DNA from: Arthrobacter citreus
GTDB lineage: Bacteria > Actinomycetota > Actinomycetes > Actinomycetales > Micrococcaceae
DNA: 64,000 nt
Direction: 5' to 3'
NCBI RefSeq assembly: GCF_009192745.1
Contig: NZ_VTFV01000004.1
Span: 186,001-250,000 of the forward strand
The notes under the pieces were generated by a model. It searched no databases. It worked only from the letters and a program-made list of their open reading frames with translations, and was not told the DNA's origin. Below are positions 34,265 through 44,900 of this stretch, piece by piece (the stretch's first letter is position 1; every line of letters starts with the position of its first letter). The position numbers and the translations under genes are program-made.

Positions 34265-36739
34265 TTACCCTAACGGACCCCGGGGGTCTTGAGCAGCGCC
34301 GGTGCGGCGGGTCACTTTTGCCGCTTCGCCCCGCAGGCGCCGGAGCAGTCCTCCGGACCGTCCGCGGACCGTGCCGGACCGGGATGCAAGCCGGCGTTCA
34401 AGGCGGAGGGAACGCAGCGAATACCGGGCGCGCTGGCGCTGCCAGAAGCCGGCCGTGCCGGTAAGGGACGCACGGACCCTTTCAACGTCCTCCCAGTAGG
34501 CGCCCACCTCTTCCTCGGTGGGGTCACCGGGGCCGAAGACGCCGGCGTCGGCCCGGCGGGCCAATGCGGCAGTGGCGTCCGCCCCCAGCGGGAAGGCCCG
34601 GCCCAGGGCGGCGGCGTCCTGCCGGCGTGTGCGCCGGCCGCTGACCGTCACCCCCAGGTCCGCTGCGGCGCCCAGTACTTCCCGCCAGCCTCCCGCCACC
34701 CGTTGGGCGGTGCCTCCCGAGGTGCGCCGTTTGATGCGCAGCCTGCGCTTGAACGCCAGGATCAACAGCAGCGGTCCGAACAGGATGACCAGGGGCAATG
34801 ACGCCAGTCCCAGGATGCGCAGGAACCCGGAGACGCTCTTCCAGAGATCCTCGTCCTTGTCCTCGGCATCCTGCGGATCTGCTGCCGTGTCCGGCGGCAG
34901 TTCAGCCGGTTCCTGGGGCGGGGGCGGGGGCTGGAGAACCTGCGGCTTGGGCGTGGACTTGGGCTGCTGCTGGGGCGGAACAGGTTCATTGTCTTCGTCC
35001 GGGGTGGGGAAGAACGGCACCCAGCCGACCCGTTCGAACTCAACTTCCACCCACGCGTGGACATCGTCGCCGGTGATGTCGATCTTCCCCGGCGTTCCCT
35101 CGAGCTCATCCCAGTCCGGGTAGAAACCCATCACCACACGTGCCGGGATTCCCAGCTTCCGTGCCATCAGTGCCATGGCAACGGCGTACTGTTCGTCGTC
35201 GCCGACCATCTGCTCGGCGTCGAGCAGGCTGACCATCCGGGCGGCGCCGTGTCCGGGCAGCGACGGAGTCTGTCCGTCCTTGCCGTTGCTGAAGTACCCC
35301 TCCGTGGCGAGGATTTGCTGCAGCTGCCGGACACGCTGGATGGGGGTGGTTTCCTCGCCGGCGAACTCCGCTGCCTTGGCGCCGATAATCGGCGGGTCCT
35401 GCTGCAGGCGCGGCATTGCGGTCTGGGCAAAACCGTACTGAGCAAGCTGTGCGTCATCGTATTCCTCCGGGAACACCACGGCCGTCTCATAGCTGTCTCC
35501 GGACCGCACACCGGAGGTGGAGAGCATCGTGCCGGTCCCGGCGTCGTGATACAGCCCGGCTGCTATTTCCCGTGCCCGGTCCCCTGCCGGACGCAGGGCC
35601 CGGGCATCCCCGCCGGAAGGCAGCCAGGCCCCGTTGTAGTCACGGATCTCGAACTGCAGGGTCGCCGCTCCGTCCGCAGGACCGCCGCCAAGCGTGCCCG
35701 CGTCACCTACCCTGGCGAACCCGCCTGCGGCCTGGCCGCTGACGTTGTAAACAACGCCGTCATAGGCATCCATCGCCGCGAGACGGACCCGCTGGCCCTC
35801 CGGCAGCCCCTGCACGGTGAACAGCGTGGTGTCCGCGTTGTCCTTCACATAGCGGCGGAAGTCGGTGAGGGGGCTCGGAAAGTTGAAGAGGTCTACGGGC
35901 GGCTCCACGGTGTCGCGGAGGACCCTGCGGTCCAGGTCCGTCCCGAGCAGCGGTGCCGCTGCCAGCGAGAGCACTGCCGCCGCGGCAATGACTCCCGCAC
36001 CGTAAATCCGCCGGCGCAGCCTGGCGGCCCGGGCCGGCGCCGAACTCAGGGCAGCCTGCGGAGCAGCGGAAGCTGACTGCGCCCGGGTCCGGCGGTAGGA
36101 CAGGAAAACCAGCAGCCCGGCGGCGAGCAGGAGCGCCCGCAGGCCCGGCAGCGGAACGTCCTTGGTACCGAAGGCAATGCCGGCAGCGAAGAGGGCAAGA
36201 ACAGGAAGCGCCGGCCAGTACGCGCCGCGGGCCCGCCAGGACAGCAGGCCGGCGGTGAGCCCGGCCAGCAGGCTGAGCAGGAACGGCACCACCAGCATGC
36301 CGCCTGCCGTTCCCACCGGCGGAGCGACGGTCAGCAGGTCTTTCCATGCGAAGACAAGGCCAAGGACCAGCACCCGCAGCGAGCCAAGGGTTGGCAGTAC
36401 ACCGCCCGCTGCTTCCACCGGTGCCGCCAGCGCGGACCCGAGGACGAGGTAAGTGCCGCCGGCGGCTCCTGCGGTAGCCCACATGCCCCACCGGCGGGCG
36501 GCAGCAGCCGCGGCCAGGCCAAGACCCAGGACTACCCCGCCCAGTCCGGCGACCAGATAACGGGGGTCTGCGCCAAAGCTCGGGCCGAAGCCCAGCACAC
36601 CGGCGGTCAGCAGCAGCGCCAGCGCCGCCGCTTCGAGGATCCGCCGCAGCGCCTCGGGGCGTAGCAGCTCCGCCGCGGCTGGTTTGCTGCTGCGCGGCCG
36701 GTTGCGTTCACGGGGCCGCAGGGGTGTTTCAGTGCTCAC
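34265..36739 (-). CDS. TgpA-like transglutaminase-fold membrane protein, catalytic Cys apparently missing
   Basis: An 824-residue membrane protein with GTG start at 36739 inside the DUF58 stop (GTGA). About six to seven N-terminal helices lead to an extracellular transglutaminase domain (residues ~480-570). One more helix (LASLPLVILFGPLLLIL) and a cytoplasmic basic domain follow. In active TgpA-type enzymes the helix begins G-x-C-E-x-F-A. Here it reads GDDEQYA (residues 513-519), so Asp515 stands where the nucleophilic Cys is expected. The His (DDVHAWVEVEF) and later Asp (FFPTPD) are present. It is therefore probably a non-catalytic, possibly protein-binding, version. The DUF58-MoxR-TgpA trio is a common module linked to envelope assembly. 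Confidence 0.85.
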   Translation of the reverse strand: MSTETPLRPRERNRPRSSKPAAAELLRPEALRRILEAAALALLLTAGVLGFGPSFGADPRYLVAGLGGVVLGLGLAAAAAARRWGMWATAGAAGGTYLVLGSALAAPVEAAGGVLPTLGSLRVLVLGLVFAWKDLLTVAPPVGTAGGMLVVPFLLSLLAGLTAGLLSWRARGAYWPALPVLALFAAGIAFGTKDVPLPGLRALLLAAGLLVFLSYRRTRAQSASAAPQAALSSAPARAARLRRRIYGAGVIAAAAVLSLAAAPLLGTDLDRRVLRDTVEPPVDLFNFPSPLTDFRRYVKDNADTTLFTVQGLPEGQRVRLAAMDAYDGVVYNVSGQAAGGFARVGDAGTLGGGPADGAATLQFEIRDYNGAWLPSGGDARALRPAGDRAREIAAGLYHDAGTGTMLSTSGVRSGDSYETAVVFPEEYDDAQLAQYGFAQTAMPRLQQDPPIIGAKAAEFAGEETTPIQRVRQLQQILATEGYFSNGKDGQTPSLPGHGAARMVSLLDAEQMVGDDEQYAVAMALMARKLGIPARVVMGFYPDWDELEGTPGKIDITGDDVHAWVEVEFERVGWVPFFPTPDEDNEPVPPQQQPKSTPKPQVLQPPPPPQEPAELPPDTAADPQDAEDKDEDLWKSVSGFLRILGLASLPLVILFGPLLLILAFKRRLRIKRRTSGGTAQRVAGGWREVLGAAADLGVTVSGRRTRRQDAAALGRAFPLGADATAALARRADAGVFGPGDPTEEEVGAYWEDVERVRASLTGTAGFWQRQRARYSLRSLRLERRLASRSGTVRGRSGGLLRRLRGEAAKVTRRTGAAQDPRGPLG

Positions 36740-37935
36740 GCCGTACCCTTCCGGATCAGCGCGGGAAGGTCATCCAGGTTGCCGCAGGTCAGCACCGTCA
36801 GGTCGGCGATGTCCCGGCGGCCCGGGGCGACGGCTTCGGTGCACTGGACAGCAAGGGTGCGGATGCCCGGAGGAATGGCAGCCGCCGCGGAACGCAGTTC
36901 CCCGGCGCCTGGAACCGAACCGGTGACCAGGATGACCACGGAGGCGTTGGGCACGGCGTCGGCGGTGAGGCCTGCCAGCTCCCGTGTCCCCTGCCGGCGG
37001 TCTGCGCTTTCAAGACGGGTCAGGCCGTCCAGGAGGATCGTTCCGCTCCCGCTGCGCATCACGCCGTCCTGGGTCAGCACGCTTAGGTCACGCTGCTCGC
37101 GCAGTGCCTGCAGGCCCAGCGATCCGGCAACGGAGACCGCCAGTTCAAATTCCTCGTCGCTGCCGTAGTCCGCCCGGCGCCCGGAGAGAGCGACGGCCAG
37201 GTGGGAGCGCCGGGTCTCCTCGAACTGCCGCACCATCAGCGTGCCGGTCCGTGCCGTGGTTTTCCAGTGGATGTGCCGGCGGTCGTCCCCGGGCACGTAC
37301 TCCCGCAGCGCGTGGAAGGACACGTCGGCAGTGCTCAGGACCCGCGTGGGGAGGCCTTCCAGGTCCTTGATGAAGCCGGTGGCCGAGCCCTGCAGGTTCA
37401 CGGTCCGCGGATGGACGAACAGGTCCACCGGGTCCGTCCAGCGCAGCCGGCGGCCAAGCAGGCCAAAGGGATCCCGGCGAACCGATTCGACCGGACCCAC
37501 CACAATCACTGCGCGCTTTTGGGTGGGGATCCGGAACAGTTCCTCATGTTCAGCACCCGGCGCCATGCGGGGCAGCTCGAACACGGCAGTCGCGGCGCCC
37601 ACGGGAAGTTCCAGCAGGGCCGGGAGCAGCAGCCGCGCACCGGGGTTGCCCACGGTCAGGGACCCGACGGCGTCGTCCCCCACGGCCACCCGGGTGCGGG
37701 TTAGATCAAGGCGCACCGAATAGGCCTGCCGGCCCAGGACGAACACAAGGCCTGCCCCCAGCACCAGCGACAGCGCCAGCGCTGCAATCAGGGCTTCCCG
37801 CCAGCCCAGCAGTCCCCCGGTCAGCCAGCATGCCCCGGCCAGGGCTGCCACGGTCCAGCCCAGCGCCGTGACGCTGGAGAAGGCTGCCTTCAGGGCACGG
37901 GGAACGGCAGCGGGAAGCCGGGGGAAACTGGGCAT
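36736..37935 (-). CDS. DUF58 domain protein (MoxR-associated)
   Basis: A 399-residue protein. I chose the ATG at 37935, 10 nt after the MoxR stop. Two membrane helices near the N-terminus (ALGWTVAALAGACWLTGGLL; IAALALSLVLGAGLVFVL) precede a beta-rich region and the DUF58 core with RDPFGLLGRRLRW, the PTRVLSTADVSFHALREYVPGDDRRHIHWKTTART signature split over residues ~205-240, and a VWA-like end. DUF58 proteins are the partners of MoxR AAA ATPases. It sits between MoxR and the transglutaminase-like gene, as is typical. Confidence 0.92.
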   Translation of the reverse strand: MPSFPRLPAAVPRALKAAFSSVTALGWTVAALAGACWLTGGLLGWREALIAALALSLVLGAGLVFVLGRQAYSVRLDLTRTRVAVGDDAVGSLTVGNPGARLLLPALLELPVGAATAVFELPRMAPGAEHEELFRIPTQKRAVIVVGPVESVRRDPFGLLGRRLRWTDPVDLFVHPRTVNLQGSATGFIKDLEGLPTRVLSTADVSFHALREYVPGDDRRHIHWKTTARTGTLMVRQFEETRRSHLAVALSGRRADYGSDEEFELAVSVAGSLGLQALREQRDLSVLTQDGVMRSGSGTILLDGLTRLESADRRQGTRELAGLTADAVPNASVVILVTGSVPGAGELRSAAAAIPPGIRTLAVQCTEAVAPGRRDIADLTVLTCGNLDDLPALIRKGTA

Positions 37936-37945
37936 GCGGTCAGTC

Positions 37946-38917
37946 CTAGGCGTTGACGCGCTGCTGCGGCGCGGCAATGGAGCCAAGAACCTGGTCCAGC
38001 ACGGCGGAAGCCGTGGCGCCGGCGAACTCGGCTTCGGGATCCATCACCAGGCGGTGGGTGAAGACGCTCGGTGCCAGCGTGAGCACGTCGTCGGGCAGCA
38101 CATAGTTCCGGCCCTCGGCCGCAGCCCATACCTTGGCGGCCCGGACCATGGCCAGGGCACCGCGCACGCTGACGCCCAGGCGGGTTTCAGGAGCATCGCG
38201 CGTGGCTGCAGCCAGGTGGGCGATGTATTCAAGCACGGAAGTGTCGGTATGCACGGTCGCGGCCAGGTCCGCCATGTCCCGCACGGCGGCGGAGGTGATG
38301 ACGGCGGTCAGCGCGGCCGACCGGTCACGGGTAGCGGATCCGGCCAGGAGTTCAACGGTGGCCGCATGGTCCGGATAGCCCATGGACGTCTTGATCAGGA
38401 AACGGTCCAGCTGCGCCTCGGGCAGGCGGTAGGTACCGGCCTGCTCGATCGGGTTCTGCGTGGCGATCACCATAAAGGGACGTTCCTGCGTATAGGTGGT
38501 GCCGTCCACGGTGACGCGCGATTCTTCCATGACCTCCAGCAGCGCTGACTGGGTCTTGGGCGAGGCGCGGTTGATTTCGTCGGCCAGGACCACGTTCGCG
38601 AAGATCGGTCCGCGGTGGAATTCGAAGGCCTGCGTCTTCTGGTCGTAGATGGTGATGCCGGTGACGTCAGACGGCAGCAGGTCGGGAGTGAACTGGATGC
38701 GGGACGTGGTTCCCTGCACCGTGGCGGCCAGGGCGCGGGCGAGCATGGTCTTGCCCGTGCCGGGGGCGTCTTCGAGCAGCACGTGCCCCTCGGCCAGCAT
38801 GGAGGTGAGGATCAGCCGCACGGCCTGCGGCTTTCCCAGCACTGCCTGGCCAACGTTGGTGACCAGCTTGGCGAAGGTCTCGGCGAACCAGGCGGCCTGT
38901 TCTTCGGTCATGGACAT
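37946..38917 (-). CDS. MoxR-family AAA ATPase
   Basis: A 323-residue AAA+ ATPase. The start at 38917 has GGGGAAA upstream; frames further upstream overlap the end of the giant gene. Walker A is EDAPGTGKTMLARALA, Walker B VLADEINRA, followed by sensor 1 (VIATQNPIEQAGTYRLPEAQLDRF) and the MoxR C-terminal lid. MoxR ATPases act as chaperones that remodel VWA/DUF58 partners, here the adjacent DUF58 protein. It is transcribed directly after the 2039-residue surface protein, so it may help that protein or the secretion complex mature. Confidence 0.95.
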   Translation of the reverse strand: MSMTEEQAAWFAETFAKLVTNVGQAVLGKPQAVRLILTSMLAEGHVLLEDAPGTGKTMLARALAATVQGTTSRIQFTPDLLPSDVTGITIYDQKTQAFEFHRGPIFANVVLADEINRASPKTQSALLEVMEESRVTVDGTTYTQERPFMVIATQNPIEQAGTYRLPEAQLDRFLIKTSMGYPDHAATVELLAGSATRDRSAALTAVITSAAVRDMADLAATVHTDTSVLEYIAHLAAATRDAPETRLGVSVRGALAMVRAAKVWAAAEGRNYVLPDDVLTLAPSVFTHRLVMDPEAEFAGATASAVLDQVLGSIAAPQQRVNA

Positions 38918-38964
38918 GGTGGTGTTTCCCCTAGGTGGTGCGGATGAAGTAGTCGAGGCGCCGG

Positions 38965-41900
38965 TCAGCACTGGCCCATCCTGCCGGGCGGGTTGTTGCC
39001 GAAGCTGGTGTGGATGCCCTTGATGTGCAGGCCGTCGTTTTCCGGGCGGCCGGAGTGCTGGCGGTACCAGATCTCTCCCCCGCCGCGCACGATGTAGCAC
39101 CGGGTGTCGATCCGGTCGTTGAGGTAGGCCCAGTGCTCGCCCCTGCACCCAGGATCGGTGAAGTTCGTGGAACCAACGGGGTCCATGCAGGTGCGCCGGT
39201 CACCGCTGTCGAGCTGGTTGCCCACGGTGAGGGTCCAGGTTTCCGGCGGCGGCTCCCCGCCGGTGCGGGCTGAGGCTTCTGCGATGCCGCCGGCGGTCCC
39301 CTGCGAGTTCAGCACCCGTACCCGGATGCTCACCGTCTGGTTGTACCCGTTGCCAACGTCGCGGCTGCCGGAAACTCCCACGTTCTCCCAGCCGCCGCCG
39401 TCGACGGAAATCTGGACCTGCGCGACGTCGTGCGCGTTCTGGTTGGGCGGGTTCCAGGACAGTTTGGCTGTGCGGCTGCCCTGCCCGCCGTTGGAGCCCG
39501 ACGCCGAGGGCGTGCCCGGGCTGCCGTAGACCTTCACGCCGCCGGATGGCGCGGAGGCAGCACTGTCATAGGAGGAACCGTCGGAATTCACGACGGCGGT
39601 CAGCCGCGCAGTGATCGTGGCACCGTTGCTGAAGCCGCCGATTTCCTGGCCGTTGCTGACCGTCATGGAACGGCCGTCGCTGAAGCTGGCCCGGTAGCTG
39701 ATTTCCTCGGCCCGGGCTCCGTTGCGGGCACCGGCAGCAAGCGGGGTGAAGGTAATGGTCACGGCCCGTCCCTCCGCTCCGGTGCGCGACGCTGCCAGTG
39801 CCGGCGCGGCCGGGGCATCGGGAGATCCGACGGCGCGGCGGGGCGCCGAGGTTGCGCCCCAATCGCTCCAGCCGGCCTTGTTGTAGGCGCGGGCGGAGTA
39901 GGAGTAGTCCTGCTCGGAGTTATCCACCCGGACGGTCATGGTGGAGGCGGCGCCGGCTTCCAGGGTCCGTACCAGCGTGGAGCCGCGGTATTCGCGCAGC
40001 TGGTAGGCGGTCACCTCCGCACCGTTGGGTGCGGCGTCGGACCAGTCCACGGTGAGCTGGCTCTGCACGCCCACCGAAGTGGCTTTGGCGGTGGTGGGTG
40101 TTCCGGGCGCCCCCGGCACGCCGGCTGGTATCTCCGGTGCCGAGTAGTCGCTGAACCCGGACGGCTCCGGGGCAGCGTTGCGGGCCTGGACCCGCACCCG
40201 GTAGCTGGTGCCGTTGGCCAGGCCGGTCCAGGTGGTGCGGGTCATGGAGGCGGGCACGGTTTTCTGCGCGGTGCCGCCGGGCGGGGCCGGGGAGATCTGC
40301 AGGTCGTAGCTCTCGATGGGAGAACCGTCATTCGCCGGTGCGGTCCAGGAGATATCCAGCTGCCGGTCTCCGAAGGCGAGGACCGGCGGGGCCGGCTGGG
40401 CAGGCTGGGTGTCCGGCCGGGCCGGGGCTGACTGGGGTGACGGGTCGGAAGTGCCGTTGGCATTCGTGGCCGTCACGGCGAACGTGTACTCAACGTTGTT
40501 CGTCAGTCCCGCCAGGGTGCAGGTGGTGGCAGGGCAGGCCTGGCTGAAGCCGCTGCTGCCGGTGACTGTGTAGCCGGTGATCGGTGAACCGTTGGCGGCC
40601 GGCGGGTCCCAGGAAAGGACAACCGTGCGGCTGCGGGTGCTCTCCACCACCGGCGTGGACGGCGCGTCCGGGCGTCCCTGCACGGAAAGCCGGATCTGCG
40701 CGGAAGCCTGCCGGTCCGCCTGCCGGGTCTTGTCCTCCACCCGGTACTGCACGCTCATGCTTCCCACGAAGTCCGCGTTGGGCGTCACCACGATCGAGTC
40801 GCCGCTGACCTGTGCCGTACCGTTGCCGTCCGCGGACGCCTCCAGGATCCGCAGGGGTGTTTCCGGGAACGGATTGTCGTCATTGGCCAGGACGTCCACT
40901 GTGACGGGCTTGCCCTGCACGGCGTCGTCCACGGAATCGTCTGCGGCGACCGGCAGCGGGCGGGTTGAGGCAAGCACTGTCAGGTCAACGCGTCCGGGCA
41001 CCGGTTCGCTGCGTCCGTCCGTGACGGAAACGGCAAGCTGGCCCAGGGTTCCAACGGCGGCGCCCTCAGCAGCGGAGACCTCCAGGACGGTTCCGGAGAG
41101 CCGTGCTTCGAAGCCTTCCGGAACCGGTCCGGCCAGGGCGAACTCGAGTCGCCCGGCGTCCTCCGGGTTCGGGTCCGACGCGAGTGGTGCCAGGTCCAGC
41201 CTCACCGAGTCTTCTCCCTTGGCGGCCTCCAGCGATCCGGGACTCATCACCGGCGGAAGGTTCTGTTCCGGCAGCGGAGTCACCTTGATCAAGACGGTGA
41301 GCGTGGCCTTCAGCCCCTCAGGATCATCCGGACCCGAGCCGTCGGTGACCTCGAAGGTGATCGCCCCCAGGCCTGCGTAATCCTCGTCCGCCGTGTAGGC
41401 GAGCGTATCCTCGTCCGTGACCCACGTATCCCGGTTGGAGGAGCCGATGGCGCTCACTTTCGCGGTCTCGGTAATGCGGGGCGTCCTGCCCTCGCGCACC
41501 TCCACCAGGTTCCCCAGTTCCAGGTCAAGGGTGTCCCCCGCCTGCACCTCCTGGACCGCGGAGCTGCGAAGGGTGGGATACTGCGCGCTCAGCCCGGGGA
41601 CCCACAGCACCGCCGTCGCCGTCCCGCCGTCCATGTCCTGGACGGTGTAGGGAATGGCCTGCGCTTCCTCGGTAAGTTCCACCCGCACGCTGTCCCCTGC
41701 AACTGAGGCGGTGGTGCGGGAGGGGTCCACTGACACCTGGAGGTCCTCGGCGACGCCGTCGGGATCCTCATCGTTTTCGAGCACCGCAGCGTCAACCGCC
41801 GTACGGCCCCGGATTTCGGCAACCTCAACGCGGTCATCGCGGGCGATCGGCGCCAGCAGTTCGGCATTGGGGTCCGAGACAACGGCGACGTTGCCGTTCG

Positions 41901-44900
41901 CGGCTCCTCCCCGGTTGTCCTTCACGGCGTAACGGACGTTGTAGGTTCCGGCTTCGTCGGGCACGGTGAAGCGCACCCGGGGTCCGTCGGCGCGGGCTTC
42001 CATGGACGGTTCCTGGGCGCTCACGCCGTCAGGGTCCAGTGAGAGCGGGTCGCCGTCGGGGTCTGAGTCGTTGGCCAGGACCGGAACGGCCACCTCACGG
42101 CCCGGGCGCACGCTGACGGCGTCGTTCACCGCCACCGGCTTCTGGTTCGCTTCCGCAGCCGGAGCAATGCCCACCCGCACCGTCCCGGAGTTCACCAGTC
42201 CCAGCCGGTCCCGCACGGTGTACGTAAACGAGTCGGTTCCGGCGCCCGAAGCGGAGGCGGTGTAGTCAATGTAGTCAGGACCCGGAACTGCGGCGCCCAG
42301 GGCCGGCGCGGCGGCGATGCCATCCAGGAACACCGAATCGCCGTCCGCGTCGAGGCCGTTCAGGGGCACCGGAATGCGGACGGTGGTCCCGGCGATCGCC
42401 CGGCCTTCCAGGTTGCGTGGAACCGGCGGGGTGTTCTTGTCATCGTCACGCGGCAGGATATTGATCCGCACCTGGGCCGAGTCGCTCTGGCCGGTGGAGT
42501 CACGGACTTCGTAGATGGCGTAGACGGTCTTGGCGGTTTCTCCGGCGACGAAGCGCAGCGTGTTCTCCGAGACGAACAGCTGCCCGTCCGCGGGATCCAC
42601 ACCCTGCGGGAGCACCGGGCTGAGGGTCAGTTCGTCGCCGGTGGGCGAGGTGTCATTTTCAAGCACCGCGATGTCCACCACGTCGCCCACCCGCACCGTT
42701 GCGGTATCAGCGGAAGCGGCGGGCGGGAGCAGGGTTTCCGGGGGTTCCACCGGGAGCACGCTCACCTCCCCGCTGGCGCTGGCCGAGCCGTTGGAAACCG
42801 TGTAGCGGATGGCTCCCTGCGCCTGCATTCCGCGCACGTCATGGATCTGCAGGATGTTGTGGTCCAGCACCTCGACGTCCAGCGGCGAACTGGCGCCGGT
42901 GTTGACCGACTGGACTACCAGCACCCCGCCGGTGGGATCGGTGTCGTTGCCCAGCACGTCCACGAGCACGCTTCCGCCCCGGGGCAGCAGCGCGACGTCG
43001 CGGACCGCAACCGGCGCCCCCTGCCGTCCGGATTCGGCGGCATCCACGCGGATCAGCCCGGATGCGCTCTGCGGCCCGTTGGTCACCAGGTATTGAAGGT
43101 AATAGGTCGACGCCGCCGCGGGAGTGAAGGAAACAGCTCCCGTTTCGTAGTTCGGCACCAGCACCGAGCCGTCCTCCTGCTCCGGGTCCACGCGGGCCAG
43201 GCTGAGCTGGCCGCCGGCCGGATCCAGGTCATTCTGCAGCGGGTACAGGGTCACGGCTTCGCCGACGGTTGCGGTGAAGTGGTCGAAGTTGGTCACCGGC
43301 GGAAGGACGCCTGCGGGGCGGACGTCGAAAGTGATGGTCCCGGCAGCCGTTTCCGTGCCGTCCGAGACGGTGACGGCTACGTCCTTGACGCCCTGCGTCT
43401 TGCCAATGTCGCGGAAAGTCAGCAGCCCGTCGGAGCGGCTGCGCACCTGGTCGCCGTCGGCGGTTGGTTCTGCGGAGAGAAGAACCAGGTCATCCCCGTC
43501 CGGGTCCATCCAGTCGTTCAGGATGTTCTGGCTGACGGACTTGCCCTGTTCCACCAGGATCCGGGTGGAGCGGCGCGGCTCGGGCGGAGCGTTCTCCCCC
43601 GCGCTGCGGACCTGGACCGTAGCCGTGGCCGCTGCGGTTCCGCCCCGCCCGTCGCTGACTTCATAGCTGAAGGTGCTCGTGCCGGAGGCTTCCGCGGGAA
43701 CCACCACCTGGAGTCCGGCGCCGTTGTAGATTTCCTGGACTACACCGGCCGCGGGCTGCTCGCCTGTTGGCTTGACGGTCAGCAGGTCACCGTCCGGGTC
43801 GGTGTCATTGTCCAGGACGTTCAGGATGGTGGTCCTGCCTGCCCGCACACCGAAGCGGTCGTCGGAGGCGACCGGCGGCCGGTTCTCCCCGGTACGGTCC
43901 GGGAGGGTATTGACCGGGTTCTCGCTGGCGGATTCCTCTTCATCGTCGCTGGAATCCTGTTTCGGCGGGATCACGTCGCCCCAGTTGTCCACCAGCTGCA
44001 TGTTTTCCAGGACAAGCCATACGTTGCCGCCGTTGATGTCATTCAGGACTACGACGGAGCGGTTAACGCGGAACACCAGGTCGGAGGAGGCACCGATTCC
44101 GGGGATTTCCTCGCGGAGGTTGTCCGCTTCCTGCGCGCAGTTCCGCAGATAGGTTCCGGCGCCGGCCCAGGCGGCGTGAACGCAGCCGTCCACCAGCACC
44201 GGCGGGGCGGGAGTCCCGGATCCGTCGATCCGGGTGATCGTTGCCTCTGAGCCGTTCAGCGGCTGCTCGATAAGTGCGGTGGCGGTGGCCAGCGCGACGA
44301 CGTCCGATTCGGGACCCGAATCCTGCAGCTGGGCGCCGCGGGTGTCCTCAAACTCCACGGTGCGGCCGCCGGGCAGCACCAGGGTTCCCGATTCGGCGTC
44401 GAACACCACCGGCTTGCTGCCCACCGCAGCCACCTGGACGTCGCCGAATCCCTTGAGCTCCTGGGCTTCGGTCACCGACGGATCGCCGTAGCTTCCGTCC
44501 TGCCCCACCTGGTAGCTGTAGATGCGTCCGCCGCGCGGGTCGGCGACCACGGCGGTGCCCTCGGGGGAAACGTCCGCAGCGGCTCCGGGTGCGTTTTGCA
44601 CTGCGGGTTCCAGCTCGGTGTCGCTGAAGAAGGGAAGGGAACCGGTACTGGTCAGCCAGACGTTTCCTGCAGCCGGGTCCGTCACGGCAACGGCGCTTCC
44701 ACCCTGGCTGAGCACGGCCGACGGCGGGAGCTGAACTTCGGTGCCGCGGGCCACATTGGCCACGTCCACCGGCGAGACCTTGGACTGGTCCGTGTTGGCG
44801 TGGAAGACGGTGCCTTCGTGCTGCGTGACGTTGAAACGGTCGCTGTTGGCCGCGTACGCGCCGTCGAGCATGCGGGACGGATAGTTCAGGTGGCCGACCA

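Noticed and set aside
42841-44250. Long plus-strand open frame opposite the giant Ig/Fn3 gene
   Set aside because: It follows the repeat structure of the sense gene, and has no ribosome site or recognisable motif.
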